The notes below the pieces were generated by a model. The model made no database searches. It was not told the DNA's origin and saw only the letters and a list, made by a program, of their open reading frames with translations. The position numbers and the translations under genes were made by a program. From Actinomycetes bacterium (lineage in GTDB: Bacteria > Actinomycetota > Acidimicrobiia > Acidimicrobiales > RAAP-2), in contig JAKBCI010000021.1 of NCBI GenBank assembly GCA_021807965.1, forward strand, positions 1 to 12,386: DNA of 12,386 bases. The letters run 5' to 3'. Positions 4,913 to 12,386 of this stretch are shown piece by piece; positions within the stretch are counted from its first letter, which is position 1, and each line of letters begins with the position of its first letter.

Positions 4913-6934
4913 CTACTTGGCGAGGACCGATTTTGGCGCTTCGGTGAGGTGATGGGGCTCAACGCGAGCCCGGCCCCGGCCGCCGGTGAGCCGACGCAGG
5001 TCGAGGCCGTAGCGCATGAGTTCGGCCTCGGGCACGTGAGCGACAATCACGGCGTCGCCGTCATCGTTCTGGGTAGTTCCGATCACCCGGCCCCGACGAC
5101 TGGAGAGGTCGGTCAGCACGTCGCCAAGGTACTCCGCGGGCACCGATGCCTCGACCGCCATGATCCGCTCGAGCACGGCGGTGCCCGCCTGTTCGAGCGC
5201 CGCTCGCAGCGCAAATGACCCCGCCGTCTCAAAGGCCGCTTCCGAGGAGTCCACGCTATGGGCCTTGCCGTCAAAGAGCGTGGCTCGCAAGCCCACGACG
5301 GGCTGACCGTTGGGTCCACCGTGGGCCATGGCCCGCTCGATGCCGTTGCGCACGGCCCCGATGTACTGGCGCGGCACGGCGCCTCCCACCACGGCGTCGA
5401 CGAACTCGAAGGTCGACATCGGGTCAAGCGGCTCAACGGTGACGTTCACGACGGCGTACTGGCCGTGACCACCGGTCTGCTTCTTCAGTCGCCCCTCCAC
5501 GGTTGCCGGGGCGACGATCGTTTCGTAGAGCGGCACGCGCGGCGTCTCGGTCGTGAGGTTGAGCCCGAAGCGACGCCGCAGGCGCTCGAGGGTGACCTGG
5601 AGGTGCATCTCGCCCATGACATCAATGACGAGGTGTCTCGAGATCGGGTCGTGGCGTACGGCGAGTGACGTGTCTTCTTCGGCGAGTCGGTGCAGTGCGG
5701 TCGAGATCTTCTCATCGTCACTCGATGCTCCGAGCACCGCCACCGACATGGCTGGCGTGCGCGGCGGTGCTGGTACGGGCTGCAGGTTGCGCCCGCGTCG
5801 GGTGAGCACGTCGCCGACCAGCACGTGATTCAGCTTCGCGACGGCGATGACGTCGCCCACTACTGCGCGGTCGGTCGGCGTGACTTTGGTACCAACGAGG
5901 TAGCCGATGCCGTGTACTCGTTCGTCGGTCTGGGTTCGAGTGTTGGTGAGGGTCACGTCGCCGCTGACGGTTCCCGAGACCACCTCGAACACGACGATCC
6001 GGCCGACGTAGGGGTCAACGATCACCTTGAAGGCGCGCAGGACGACATCGGCGTCGGGGTCGCGCGCGAGAGAAACGAGCTCGCCGTTCTCCACGGCCGG
6101 GATCGGCCTGCTCTCGGCGATCTCGTCGAGTAGCGAGGTCAGCCGGTCCACGCCGACGCCCCGAATGGCCGAGCCGAGGACGACCGGCACGATGCGACCC
6201 TCGGCCATGAGGTGACCGAGGGTCGTCTCCAGCTCGTCGAGATCGGGCTCGTCACCCTCGAGGTAGCGCTCGGTCAGTTCGTCGTCGCCCACCACGATCG
6301 CCTCGAGCAGGCTCGCACGCACTCGCTGCTCGAGGTCGGCGATGCCCTCGGGAACCGGTCCGCGCTCGACACCGGCGTTGGTGTAGCTAAGGGCCTTGTT
6401 GGTCAGTAGGTCCACGACGCCGGTGAACTCAGGACCAACGCCGATCGGCAGCTCGACGGGGGCGAGGTTCGGACCGACCATCTGTTCGAGCGCGTGCAGC
6501 GTCGTCTCGAAATTGGCTCGTTCCGCGTCGAGCGCGTTCACGAACACGACGACGGGTACGCCGGCCTCGCGGGCCATGCGCCAGAGTACCTGCGTGTCGT
6601 TCTGCACCGCGTCGGCGGCGTTGACGACCAGCACCGCGACGTCGGCGACGTCGAGGGCCCGTTCGGTCTCGCCGTAGAAGTCGATGAGGCCGGGTGTGTC
6701 GAGCACGGTGAGCTTGTCGTTCCCGATCCAGACGGGCGCCATCGCGAGGGCGAGCGACGACTGGTGGGAACGCTCTTCAGGATCCGTACCACAGACCGTC
6801 GTGCCGTCGGCTACTCGGCCGGGACGCTCGAGGCCGCCGGTGGCGACGAGCATGGCGTCGAGCAGTGACGTCTTGCCCACGCCAGTTCGGCCGAGCAGCG
6901 CGACGGTACGAGCCTTGGGGTGGCGAGTGGCCAT
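4913..6934 (-). CDS. EF-G-like translational GTPase, EF-G2 type, with altered catalytic motifs
   Basis: 673 residues from ATG 6934, with GAGG 4 bases upstream. The full EF-G architecture is present: G domain (1-280), domain II (about 296-385), domain III (about 397-465), domain IV (about 470-590, with KKQTGGHGQYAVV and VVGGAVPRQYIGAVRNGIE) and domain V (about 591-660). The P-loop GRTGVGKT (15-22) is intact. The usual DTPGH is DTPGL, with Leu83 replacing the catalytic His; the usual RGITI of switch I reads RSHQSS; and G4 is NALD (133-136) rather than NKxD. Actinobacteria carry a canonical EF-G and a divergent EF-G2; mycobacterial EF-G2 is reported to bind nucleotide but lack ribosome-dependent GTPase activity. 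This protein most likely belongs to that class and is not the housekeeping translocase, since it is not beside rpsL, rpsG or tuf. Its role is unknown; a ribosome-associated function is inferred. Confidence 0.85.
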   Translation of the reverse strand: MATRHPKARTVALLGRTGVGKTSLLDAMLVATGGLERPGRVADGTTVCGTDPEERSHQSSLALAMAPVWIGNDKLTVLDTPGLIDFYGETERALDVADVAVLVVNAADAVQNDTQVLWRMAREAGVPVVVFVNALDAERANFETTLHALEQMVGPNLAPVELPIGVGPEFTGVVDLLTNKALSYTNAGVERGPVPEGIADLEQRVRASLLEAIVVGDDELTERYLEGDEPDLDELETTLGHLMAEGRIVPVVLGSAIRGVGVDRLTSLLDEIAESRPIPAVENGELVSLARDPDADVVLRAFKVIVDPYVGRIVVFEVVSGTVSGDVTLTNTRTQTDERVHGIGYLVGTKVTPTDRAVVGDVIAVAKLNHVLVGDVLTRRGRNLQPVPAPPRTPAMSVAVLGASSDDEKISTALHRLAEEDTSLAVRHDPISRHLVIDVMGEMHLQVTLERLRRRFGLNLTTETPRVPLYETIVAPATVEGRLKKQTGGHGQYAVVNVTVEPLDPMSTFEFVDAVVGGAVPRQYIGAVRNGIERAMAHGGPNGQPVVGLRATLFDGKAHSVDSSEAAFETAGSFALRAALEQAGTAVLERIMAVEASVPAEYLGDVLTDLSSRRGRVIGTTQNDDGDAVIVAHVPEAELMRYGLDLRRLTGGRGRARVEPHHLTEAPKSVLAK

Positions 6935-7041
6935 GGCACCTCGATTCTTAGCGTCCTCTTGACAACGTAGTCCCAGCGTCAGCGCTCCGCCGCGGTGGCC
7001 GGTGTCAACCACCCTCGTTGGCATTCTTCCGTGACGTAACG

Positions 7042-7446
7042 TCAACCAACGTCATCGGATTCGAGCTCTTGGGCGATCTCCCAAAGGGTGCCGTCGGGAT
7101 CAAGGAACGTAGCCGTGCGCATGCCCCAGGGTCGGTCGAGGGGACCGTTGTTGAGCGTCACGCCCCGAGACGCGAGCGTTTGACAACTCTGGTCGACGTC
7201 GGTGACGAATATCGTGTACTGACAGCGCGGTCCCCCGACGACGCCGAGCGCCACCGGCGCAGCCAACACGTCGGCGGCTGTCTCGCGAAGCAAGTTGAGC
7301 AGTGGTCCGTCGAATTGGAAGACGGCGGAGTTCTCGTCCTCGTAGATCACCGGCAGACCGAAGGCTCGGCCGTAGAACTCACGAGAACGTTCCAAGTCGG
7401 AAACGAATAAGGTGATCGCGCCCCACGTACTCAGCGATATTCCCAC
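7042..7446 (-). CDS. Glyoxalase/VOC-superfamily protein
   Basis: 134 residues from GTG 7446, which has GGAGGT 4 bases upstream. Two beta-alpha-beta-beta-beta modules of the VOC fold are visible: 'AITLFVSDLERSREFYGRAF' opens the first, and 'CQYTIFVTDVDQSCQTLASRGV' through FLDPDGTLWEIAQ closes the second. The Glu of LWEIAQ is the usual last metal ligand. The first-strand ligand position is not a clear His, so metal binding is uncertain. VOC proteins include glyoxalase I, extradiol dioxygenases and antibiotic-binding proteins; the substrate cannot be told from sequence. The gene is divergent from a second VOC gene at 7539 and lies upstream, on the same strand, of the EF-G-like gene 107 bases away. 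A 13-bp palindrome overlaps its stop. Confidence 0.85.
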   Translation of the reverse strand: MGISLSTWGAITLFVSDLERSREFYGRAFGLPVIYEDENSAVFQFDGPLLNLLRETAADVLAAPVALGVVGGPRCQYTIFVTDVDQSCQTLASRGVTLNNGPLDRPWGMRTATFLDPDGTLWEIAQELESDDVG

Positions 7447-7450
7447 GCGT

Positions 7451-7456
7451 ACCTCC
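7451..7456 (-). promoter_or_regulatory. Ribosome binding site that sets the GTG start of the VOC gene
   Basis: GGAGGT on the minus strand is 4 bases from GTG 7446. The reading frame continues upstream to an ATG near 7503, but those residues (MFRAIRCKKLHGHL) lie outside the VOC fold and have no ribosome site. Confidence 0.75.
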
Positions 7457-7526
7457 GTGTTCAAGTGACCGTGAAGTTTCTTGCACCGTATCGCGCGAAA
7501 CACGTCATCGCCATACCCGACGGCGG

Positions 7527-7532
7527 TACCAT
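7527..7532 (+). promoter_or_regulatory. -10 box for leaderless transcription of the second VOC gene
   Basis: TACCAT ends 6 bases before ATG 7539, and no Shine-Dalgarno is present, the same arrangement as at the nfeD gene. A -35 box is not obvious. Confidence 0.5.
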
Positions 7533-7538
7533 TCGGCC

Positions 7539-7907
7539 ATGGCCACCCTCCTTGGACTTCGCACCGTGATCTATCCCACCGACGACCTCGCGGGGTCGAC
7601 GACGTGGTGGACGAACTTTCTCGGCTACGAGCCGTACTTCAAGGAGTCCTTCTACGTCGGTTTCGACGTTGCGGGTTACGAGCTCGGCCTGATCCCAGAC
7701 GAGGAAGGTGGTGACGCACACACCTACTGGGGCGTAGACGACGTGCGAGCGGCCATCGATCAAGCGCTCGAAGAGGGTGCGTCACTCGAAGAGGACGCCA
7801 ACGACGTCGGTGAAGGGATAATCGTTGGCGCAGTCATTACGCCCGACGGCTCGTACGTTGGATTCATCGAGAATCCGCATTTTGCCATAGGCGATACGGG
7901 AGTATGA
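7539..7907 (+). CDS. Glyoxalase/VOC-superfamily protein
   Basis: 122 residues. The first module reads 'LRTVIYPTDDLAGSTTWWTNFLGYEPYFKE' and the second 'TYWGVDDVRAAIDQALEEGA' through ITPDGSYVGFIENPHF, the strand order and spacing of single-domain VOC proteins. The Glu in GFIENPHF is at the usual final ligand position; the other ligands are not clear. It resembles the small VOC proteins annotated as glyoxalase or bleomycin-resistance-like, but no substrate can be assigned. The protein is acidic. It shares a 92-bp divergent intergenic region with the VOC gene at 7042-7446, yet the two proteins differ clearly, so they are not a recent duplication. Confidence 0.85.
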   Translation: MATLLGLRTVIYPTDDLAGSTTWWTNFLGYEPYFKESFYVGFDVAGYELGLIPDEEGGDAHTYWGVDDVRAAIDQALEEGASLEEDANDVGEGIIVGAVITPDGSYVGFIENPHFAIGDTGV

Positions 7908-7968
7908 CCCACGTTGACTAACCAATGTGATTAAAGGTGAATCAGTACAGAGTCCGTTGAAGCGATCT

Positions 7969-9876
7969 TCATACGATGTGCAACCAAACGTCCGCCCCAC
8001 CCTGCTTGCGCGGACGACCGAAGGCATTGGTGAAAAGTGCGATCGCGCGGTTGGCATTCGGCGCTAACAACGACACCACGACTCCACCAATCTGGTAGTG
8101 CCGCACGAACAAACGTGTGTCGTCAATGAGTGCCCGATCCAAGGTCGGTGCGGGCACGTTCGGTCGCTTGATTCGAGGATCGTCGCGAAATTCCCAGTAA
8201 ACGAGATAATTCGTGACTTGTTGAGGAGGCGTAGGCCAGGGACCGTCATAAACACTTCCTGACTTGGGAAAAGGAACGACGAAGTAACCCCCCATCACTC
8301 TCCATTTGAAACCGGACGAAAGTTGCCACAGAAGAGCCTGGTCATCGTTCGGATAAATGTAGGGGTACGTAAGCAGCACTGAGCCGTCGCTGATATCGCC
8401 AGCGGAAGCTGAACTGAAAAACTTAGGTACCGTTTGGATCGTACTTTGCGTCGGTATTGGAAGTACGGGAAATAATGACACAATTGAAGCAAGAACTAGC
8501 AGTCCAAAACAACACGCGACCAATCTAGAATAACGAGATGGTGCATTGCCGCCGCCGTGGTTTTGTAAATAATCTTCCACCACGTTTCCTAGACCTATAG
8601 CTAAGGTCAACGATACGAAAAACATCACATATAATGACAATCTATTCGGTAAAATATTATTGAGTAAAGGTAACTGTGTAAGAAACCAAAATGGGAGCCG
8701 CAGTGAGGTCGTGTGTAGACCGACAGCGAGCCAAGGTCCGAGAGACAAAATCCAGCACGTTACCGCCAGAAAACCTACTAACCTCACCCAACCGGACCTG
8801 AAATAATATGCGCCGAAGGCGATGAAGGTAGCAATCAGAGGAATGCCAAGATAGGAACCGTTTTCTGATACATCACCATTAGTAAAGTGATCTGCCACCG
8901 TCTTCAATGATGTCGGACCGAATAGCGTTTGACTAGTTGGATATACAGCGCCCCAAAGATTGGTTCGATAAGGATTTCCAATACCCCCTTGCGCCGGTGC
9001 AATAATACGCTCACGACCAAAGAGTTGATACCAAATTGGAACGCACAGAATTATGAATGACAGTGCCAACGCTGAGAATAAAGAACGGAGTATATATTGG
9101 AGTCGTTGGACATTGACTAGACGCCAATTTACCGATGTCCAGACAGTTGCACCGATCGCAACCACTACGGTCGTCGTAGCAGCAATCTCCGAAGAAATTA
9201 AGAACTGTCCACTAATGAGTGCTCCCAGTAACAACCCCCAACGCTCTGGTCGACCCGATTGGCGAATCAATAAATTGTAGGAAACGTAGATAATTAGCGG
9301 TGGGAGTGGAACGAATAACAGATTAAGGTGTCCAAATGCTTCATGGAACTCATAGGGCGAAAAACCATAAAGAAGACCAGCAATACCGGAGCCGATGTTG
9401 GACTTAGTTAATTGTCGGGCAACGAAACCCGCGCTTATGGCCGACAGGGGGAATGCCAGCCACATCAAGAAGCTGTATGTCGAAGTGGCGCCGAGGAAAA
9501 TCGTCAGGGGATAGAAAATGACTCCCAACAAGGGCATGAAAGTGCTGGCCGCAAGATTGATTCCGCGGGGGAAGTCAACGTAGTTTGTAAAAAAGGGATT
9601 GTGGCCGTGAGATATCGCCCAGGGAACGAAGCCAAGAAACCATGATTGCTGTGCTGGGTCGCCACAGGCGCAGCCCACCATGAGTCGTGAGTCTCCTGGC
9701 CAATAAGGCCAATAGGTAGCTAGTGTAATGGCGAAGTAGATGAGACTCGTCGCGAGGAAGAACCAGCTGGTGGGTAGTGACTCGATGCGTAACAGCAAAG
9801 TTCGGAACGGGGATGAGCGGTGGCCGACTTGACGTGACCGAATGGAAGGTGTACCGCGTTTCAAGGTGACCAACAA
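7969..9876 (-). CDS. Polytopic membrane protein, predicted GT-C-type glycosyltransferase
   Basis: 635 residues with about 11-13 predicted membrane helices, the first near 37-54. The first large loop contains WPGDSRLMVGCACGDPAQQ and 'WFLGFVPWAISHGHNPFFTN'. That acidic loop after the first helix, with Asp62 and Asp73, is where GT-C enzymes keep their catalytic Asp. Further conserved-looking pieces are 'GFSPYEFHEAFGHLNLLF' and 'LPNRLSLYVMFF'. The C-terminal 130 residues or so are soluble and extracytoplasmic. GT-C enzymes use lipid-linked sugars outside the membrane; the sugar and acceptor are unknown. The start is TTG 9876 with no ribosome site, so it may begin a little downstream. The gene follows the DUF2079 gene by 51 bases on the same strand, a probable operon. 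Base composition is markedly lower in GC than the left part of the window, suggesting transfer. Confidence 0.7.
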   Translation of the reverse strand: MLVTLKRGTPSIRSRQVGHRSSPFRTLLLRIESLPTSWFFLATSLIYFAITLATYWPYWPGDSRLMVGCACGDPAQQSWFLGFVPWAISHGHNPFFTNYVDFPRGINLAASTFMPLLGVIFYPLTIFLGATSTYSFLMWLAFPLSAISAGFVARQLTKSNIGSGIAGLLYGFSPYEFHEAFGHLNLLFVPLPPLIIYVSYNLLIRQSGRPERWGLLLGALISGQFLISSEIAATTTVVVAIGATVWTSVNWRLVNVQRLQYILRSLFSALALSFIILCVPIWYQLFGRERIIAPAQGGIGNPYRTNLWGAVYPTSQTLFGPTSLKTVADHFTNGDVSENGSYLGIPLIATFIAFGAYYFRSGWVRLVGFLAVTCWILSLGPWLAVGLHTTSLRLPFWFLTQLPLLNNILPNRLSLYVMFFVSLTLAIGLGNVVEDYLQNHGGGNAPSRYSRLVACCFGLLVLASIVSLFPVLPIPTQSTIQTVPKFFSSASAGDISDGSVLLTYPYIYPNDDQALLWQLSSGFKWRVMGGYFVVPFPKSGSVYDGPWPTPPQQVTNYLVYWEFRDDPRIKRPNVPAPTLDRALIDDTRLFVRHYQIGGVVVSLLAPNANRAIALFTNAFGRPRKQGGADVWLHIV

Positions 9877-9927
9877 GAAAACGTCATCGCGATTAGGAGT
9901 GTACGCCTGAAGGCCGTAGAGCCGTCA

Positions 9928-11508
9928 TTATGTTGCCGACGACATCTTGACAGGTGTATCGGTGACGCGGGAAAGCGCGACATCACGGAAGCGTCGTGAT
10001 ACTCCCGTCGGTATTGCTTTGCGTTCGTATATACCGTAACCACCAGAGTGGTGAATCAAGGTAAAGTCCGGTTTGAGCTTCATGAAGAGACCGGGAAAGT
10101 CATCGCTGCTCAACTTGATAGGTAGGAGCAGATATTGGACGTTTCGGGCCACTGGCAACCGCCGGCCACTGTGGTTCTGGAATCCCCAGTAGTACTGGGC
10201 GAAGGGATTTGGCCACATGTAGACCTGCGTTCGGTGATCGACGTGTGCGACGATTGGGTACCAAGCTGAAACCACGGCGTTAGGTGGGAGAGACTGCTCG
10301 AGATGGTTCAGCGCGCGAACGCCGCTTGGCGTCACCCACGGCGATGCCGTCGTCAACTGGGAAAACGGTGCCGCCCCCCAGATCGCACACGTGAGTAACG
10401 TTGCCGCCAATACCTCGCCAGTGAGCAACCACTGGTCGCGACGCCGCTTCTGCCGGGCGATGGCGATGACGACCGCCATGGCGAGCACCGCACTAAGCGG
10501 CAACGTGTATTGAAAGATGATGTTGTGCATCAGCAAATCTGTGCTCAGCAGGTTCTCACCGATGACAAGCGCGCCTATGGCGACGATGTCTGGGGCTAGC
10601 AAGGCGATAAAGGCAGTCATCGCTCCGAGTTGCCACAGGTAGAACGGTCGTCCACCAGACAGGAAGTACTTGATGACCACGGTTGGTCGATGGAATATTA
10701 CGCCGAGTAGTTCAGTAGCGCCGCCAAAGGGTATCCGTCGCGTATAAATCGTTGCGCCACCCAGAAGGGCCGGAATAATGAAGAAGTTGGCGGCGATCGA
10801 CCAGATAATGCCCAGCACGACGACCGTCATCCCTACGCGGCGGTCACGACGAATGCTAACCCAGATGCCAAGAGGAACAATCAAGGCACCGGCGTCTTCT
10901 TTGACCAGCAGCGACAAGACGACCATGACGAGAAGCACCCGGTACTTGCGCTCGTGCGCGGCATAGATGGCGACTGCGATAAAAAGGACCTGAAACGCTT
11001 CGGGGTGAAACTGGTCTAGGTTGCCTCGCTGGAGAATCGGATTGAACAGCAGCACCGCAGCTAGTGCCGTTGCCATGGCCGCACTCTTCAACAGCTTTCT
11101 CGCCAACACGTAGACGGGAATCGCAGCACTAGCAAGAAGCATTGTTTCAACGACCAAAATGCCCTGAGGTTCTGGAAATAAGCGATAGATGGGCACGATG
11201 AGGCCGAGAATAAATGAAGTGTGGTCTCCAAACAAATTGCGACCAATGACGGTGACAAAAGGTGTTTGAAAGTGCGACGTAAGCCAAAGTCCTTGGTCGA
11301 AAATTGCCATGTCAAACGGCGGTGAGCCGTACGCGTTATAGATGGCGAATGCTTGGTGCACGAACCAAAGTACGTACGCAACGAGCAACGCGATAAAGCC
11401 GAAATTCTGAGGATCAACGATGGGACGGACAAGTTCGTTAATTGACTGGCGTCGTCGTGTTGGATGCGGTTGGGCTGCAGCGTCGGCGTCGTGAGCGTCG
11501 AGTTTCAA
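9928..11508 (-). CDS. DUF2079 polytopic membrane protein
   Basis: 526 residues from TTG 11508, chosen because GGAGG lies 5 bases upstream; the frame runs on to GTG 11538, which lacks a ribosome site. The protein has about ten membrane helices and a soluble C-terminal third. Signatures of DUF2079 are FDMAIFDQGLW (about residues 65-75) and GDHTSFILGLIVPIYRLFP (about 94-112), plus 'GNLDQFHPEAFQVLFIA' and 'LLVKEDAGALIVPLGIW'. The family has no firmly known reaction; its topology and acidic loop resemble GT-C glycosyltransferases, so transfer of a lipid-linked sugar in cell-envelope assembly is a reasonable inference. It is the first gene of a two-gene minus-strand unit with the GT-C-like gene. 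GC content is intermediate between the left part of the window and that second gene. Confidence 0.85.
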   Translation of the reverse strand: MKLDAHDADAAAQPHPTRRRQSINELVRPIVDPQNFGFIALLVAYVLWFVHQAFAIYNAYGSPPFDMAIFDQGLWLTSHFQTPFVTVIGRNLFGDHTSFILGLIVPIYRLFPEPQGILVVETMLLASAAIPVYVLARKLLKSAAMATALAAVLLFNPILQRGNLDQFHPEAFQVLFIAVAIYAAHERKYRVLLVMVVLSLLVKEDAGALIVPLGIWVSIRRDRRVGMTVVVLGIIWSIAANFFIIPALLGGATIYTRRIPFGGATELLGVIFHRPTVVIKYFLSGGRPFYLWQLGAMTAFIALLAPDIVAIGALVIGENLLSTDLLMHNIIFQYTLPLSAVLAMAVVIAIARQKRRRDQWLLTGEVLAATLLTCAIWGAAPFSQLTTASPWVTPSGVRALNHLEQSLPPNAVVSAWYPIVAHVDHRTQVYMWPNPFAQYYWGFQNHSGRRLPVARNVQYLLLPIKLSSDDFPGLFMKLKPDFTLIHHSGGYGIYERKAIPTGVSRRFRDVALSRVTDTPVKMSSAT

Positions 11509-11513
11509 GTGCG

Positions 11514-11518
11514 CCTCC
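11514..11518 (-). promoter_or_regulatory. Ribosome binding site favouring a TTG start for the DUF2079 gene
   Basis: GGAGG on the minus strand, spacer CGCAC, then TTG 11508. The alternative GTG at 11538 has no purine-rich site upstream. Confidence 0.65.
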
Positions 11519-11538
11519 GTTACCCTAATGGTGATCAC

Positions 11539-11899
11539 TGATTCATGGGCTCAGGACACGATAGTTCGCCGTACGTGTGCTTAGGGTGATGGGAAAGTTC
11601 ATGAGTCAAACGGCGTTCAGACAGCCGCGTGGTTGGCACCAGCCTCATATGATGAGGTGATCTCGTTCGACGTATCTCTGTGACACCATTCACTCGCGAC
11701 CGCACTCGTGAAGTCAGGTCTCCAAACGAACGATCGGTTCTCGATCGAACGGCATTCTTCATCGTTGATGTGCTCCGCTTGCCGCAGCGGACAGTCGACG
11801 TTACGACTCGGAACGCGCGTTTGGCTGCCGGTAGTGACGACACGGTCCGCGGATCGGGCTAAAGATGTCTAGTTGCGAGAGGCCGATGCATACGTAGCG
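11539..11899. other. Interval without a recognisable gene
   Basis: Both strands were read. Short open frames exist, but their products (Arg/Ser/Thr-rich) have no recognisable motif, and none has a good ribosome site. There is one small hairpin, CCGCT (11775-11779) with AGCGG (11786-11790). The stretch lies between an intact membrane-protein gene and a decayed reductase gene, and may be further degraded coding DNA or the promoter region of the DUF2079 unit. Confidence 0.4.
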
Positions 11900-12386
11900 G
11901 ATGACGACAACTCCAGACGTCTCGCGAAGTAGTCACCAGGTTGACATCATGGTGGCTCAACTCGTGATGGCCTCGCTCGTTGGCTCGTTTGAGTACGAGG
12001 AGATGCCGACGCAGCGGGCCTTGCCACTGCGCCCCGCGTGGTGGAACGCCCCATGGTCTCGTCAATCGAGCTCGTCGCGTCGACGCGGTGGTGGTAGTCG
12101 ACGCCGACGTAATCAAGCCCGAGACGCCGCAGGCTCTGAACGAGGCTCGCTAGGAGCTACGTGTGCGAGTCTTCGGTCACCGTAGGAGATGGGCCATACG
12201 CCTTAGCCAGCCTTGGTCGAAATCACCAGCTCGTCACGGTCCGACGAGAAGTCCCCGCGCATGATTCGCCCGACGTTGATCTCGGCGCCGCCGTAGGGCT
12301 CCGCACTTGATCGCCAGGTCCACGTGGGTCGCGCCCCGGTCAACGGACCGCGCCGGCACGGCGCTGCCGCTGCCGATGGGGTGGTC
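11900..12386 (-). pseudogene. Decayed aldo/keto reductase gene (YghZ/Gpr-type), running off the right edge
   Basis: Pieces of one aldo/keto reductase appear in order on the minus strand but in changing frames. VDRGATHVDLA (12312-12344) matches the family's 'FDRGITHFDLA'. A frameshift near 12299-12311 leads to PYGGAE and 'DFSSDRDELVISTKAG', which ends at TAA 12203-12205 where the family has Tyr. 'WP..YGD' follows, then one extra base. SHT, a TAG (12157-12159) again in place of Tyr, and LLASLVQSLRRLGLDYV with HHRVDA and IDETMG come next. A one-base loss near 12050 leads to 'FHHAGRSGKARCVGISSYSNE'. Weaker likeness (LLRETSGVVVI) continues to about 11900. Functional relatives reduce L-glyceraldehyde 3-phosphate or other aldehydes with NADPH. 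The catalytic Asp, Lys and His are still readable, but the Tyr lies in the first frameshift. With at least two nonsense codons and three frameshifts it cannot make a whole enzyme. The N-terminus is outside the window; the left boundary is approximate. Confidence 0.85.

Noticed and set aside
7042..7907. The two VOC genes as a duplicated pair or toxin-resistance module.
   Set aside because: The proteins share only the general fold, not close sequence, and no resistance or transport gene is nearby.
7908..7968. Terminator between the convergent VOC and GT-C-like genes.
   Set aside because: Only a 5-bp stem (7928-7932 with 7940-7944) was found, without a T-run.
9861..10043. A 60-codon minus-strand frame across the gap between the two membrane-protein genes.
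   Set aside because: It overlaps the C-terminal codons of the DUF2079 gene in another frame, has no ribosome site, and its product has no recognisable feature.

Overview
The window reads as chromosomal DNA from a high-GC actinobacterium, plausibly of the Acidimicrobiia or a related lineage. The lineage is inferred from a GC-rich coding background, leaderless genes with a TAnnnT -10 box 6-7 bases before the ATG, GTG and TTG starts, a MscL carrying a zinc ribbon, and an EF-G2-type factor. No rRNA, tRNA, CRISPR array or intact mobile element was seen.

Left part (1-4762): the C-terminal end of an acetyl-CoA carboxylase carboxyltransferase alpha-type subunit meets a DUF3048 lipoprotein gene tail to tail, with the two stop codons sharing one CTAA. 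A divergent mscL-like gene follows, with a good sigma70-type promoter and a fused CxxC-CxxC ribbon. After about 350 bases without a gene comes a secreted collagen-like protein (33 Gly-X-Y triplets built from a 63-bp DNA repeat), which ends in a perfect 10-bp hairpin. A leaderless nfeD gene and a stomatin/SPFH gene then face each other, again with stops sharing CTAA. NfeD and SPFH proteins are known partners, normally encoded in tandem.

Middle part (4913-7907): an EF-G-like translational GTPase lacks the catalytic His after DTPG and has altered G2 and G4 motifs, as in the EF-G2 type. Two small glyoxalase/VOC-fold proteins are transcribed divergently from a 92-bp gap.

Right part (7969-12386): two large polytopic membrane proteins lie in one minus-strand unit, a DUF2079 protein followed by a GT-C-like predicted glycosyltransferase. 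Base composition falls clearly, most in the second gene, which suggests acquired or strain-variable DNA. About 360 bases without a recognisable gene follow, then the wreck of an aldo/keto reductase gene of the YghZ/Gpr type, with at least two nonsense codons and three frameshifts, running off the right edge.

No single new multi-gene system is evident. The items most worth following are the MscL-zinc ribbon fusion, the catalytically altered EF-G, the convergent NfeD/SPFH pair, the collagen/Ig-like secreted protein, the low-GC membrane pair and the decayed reductase.
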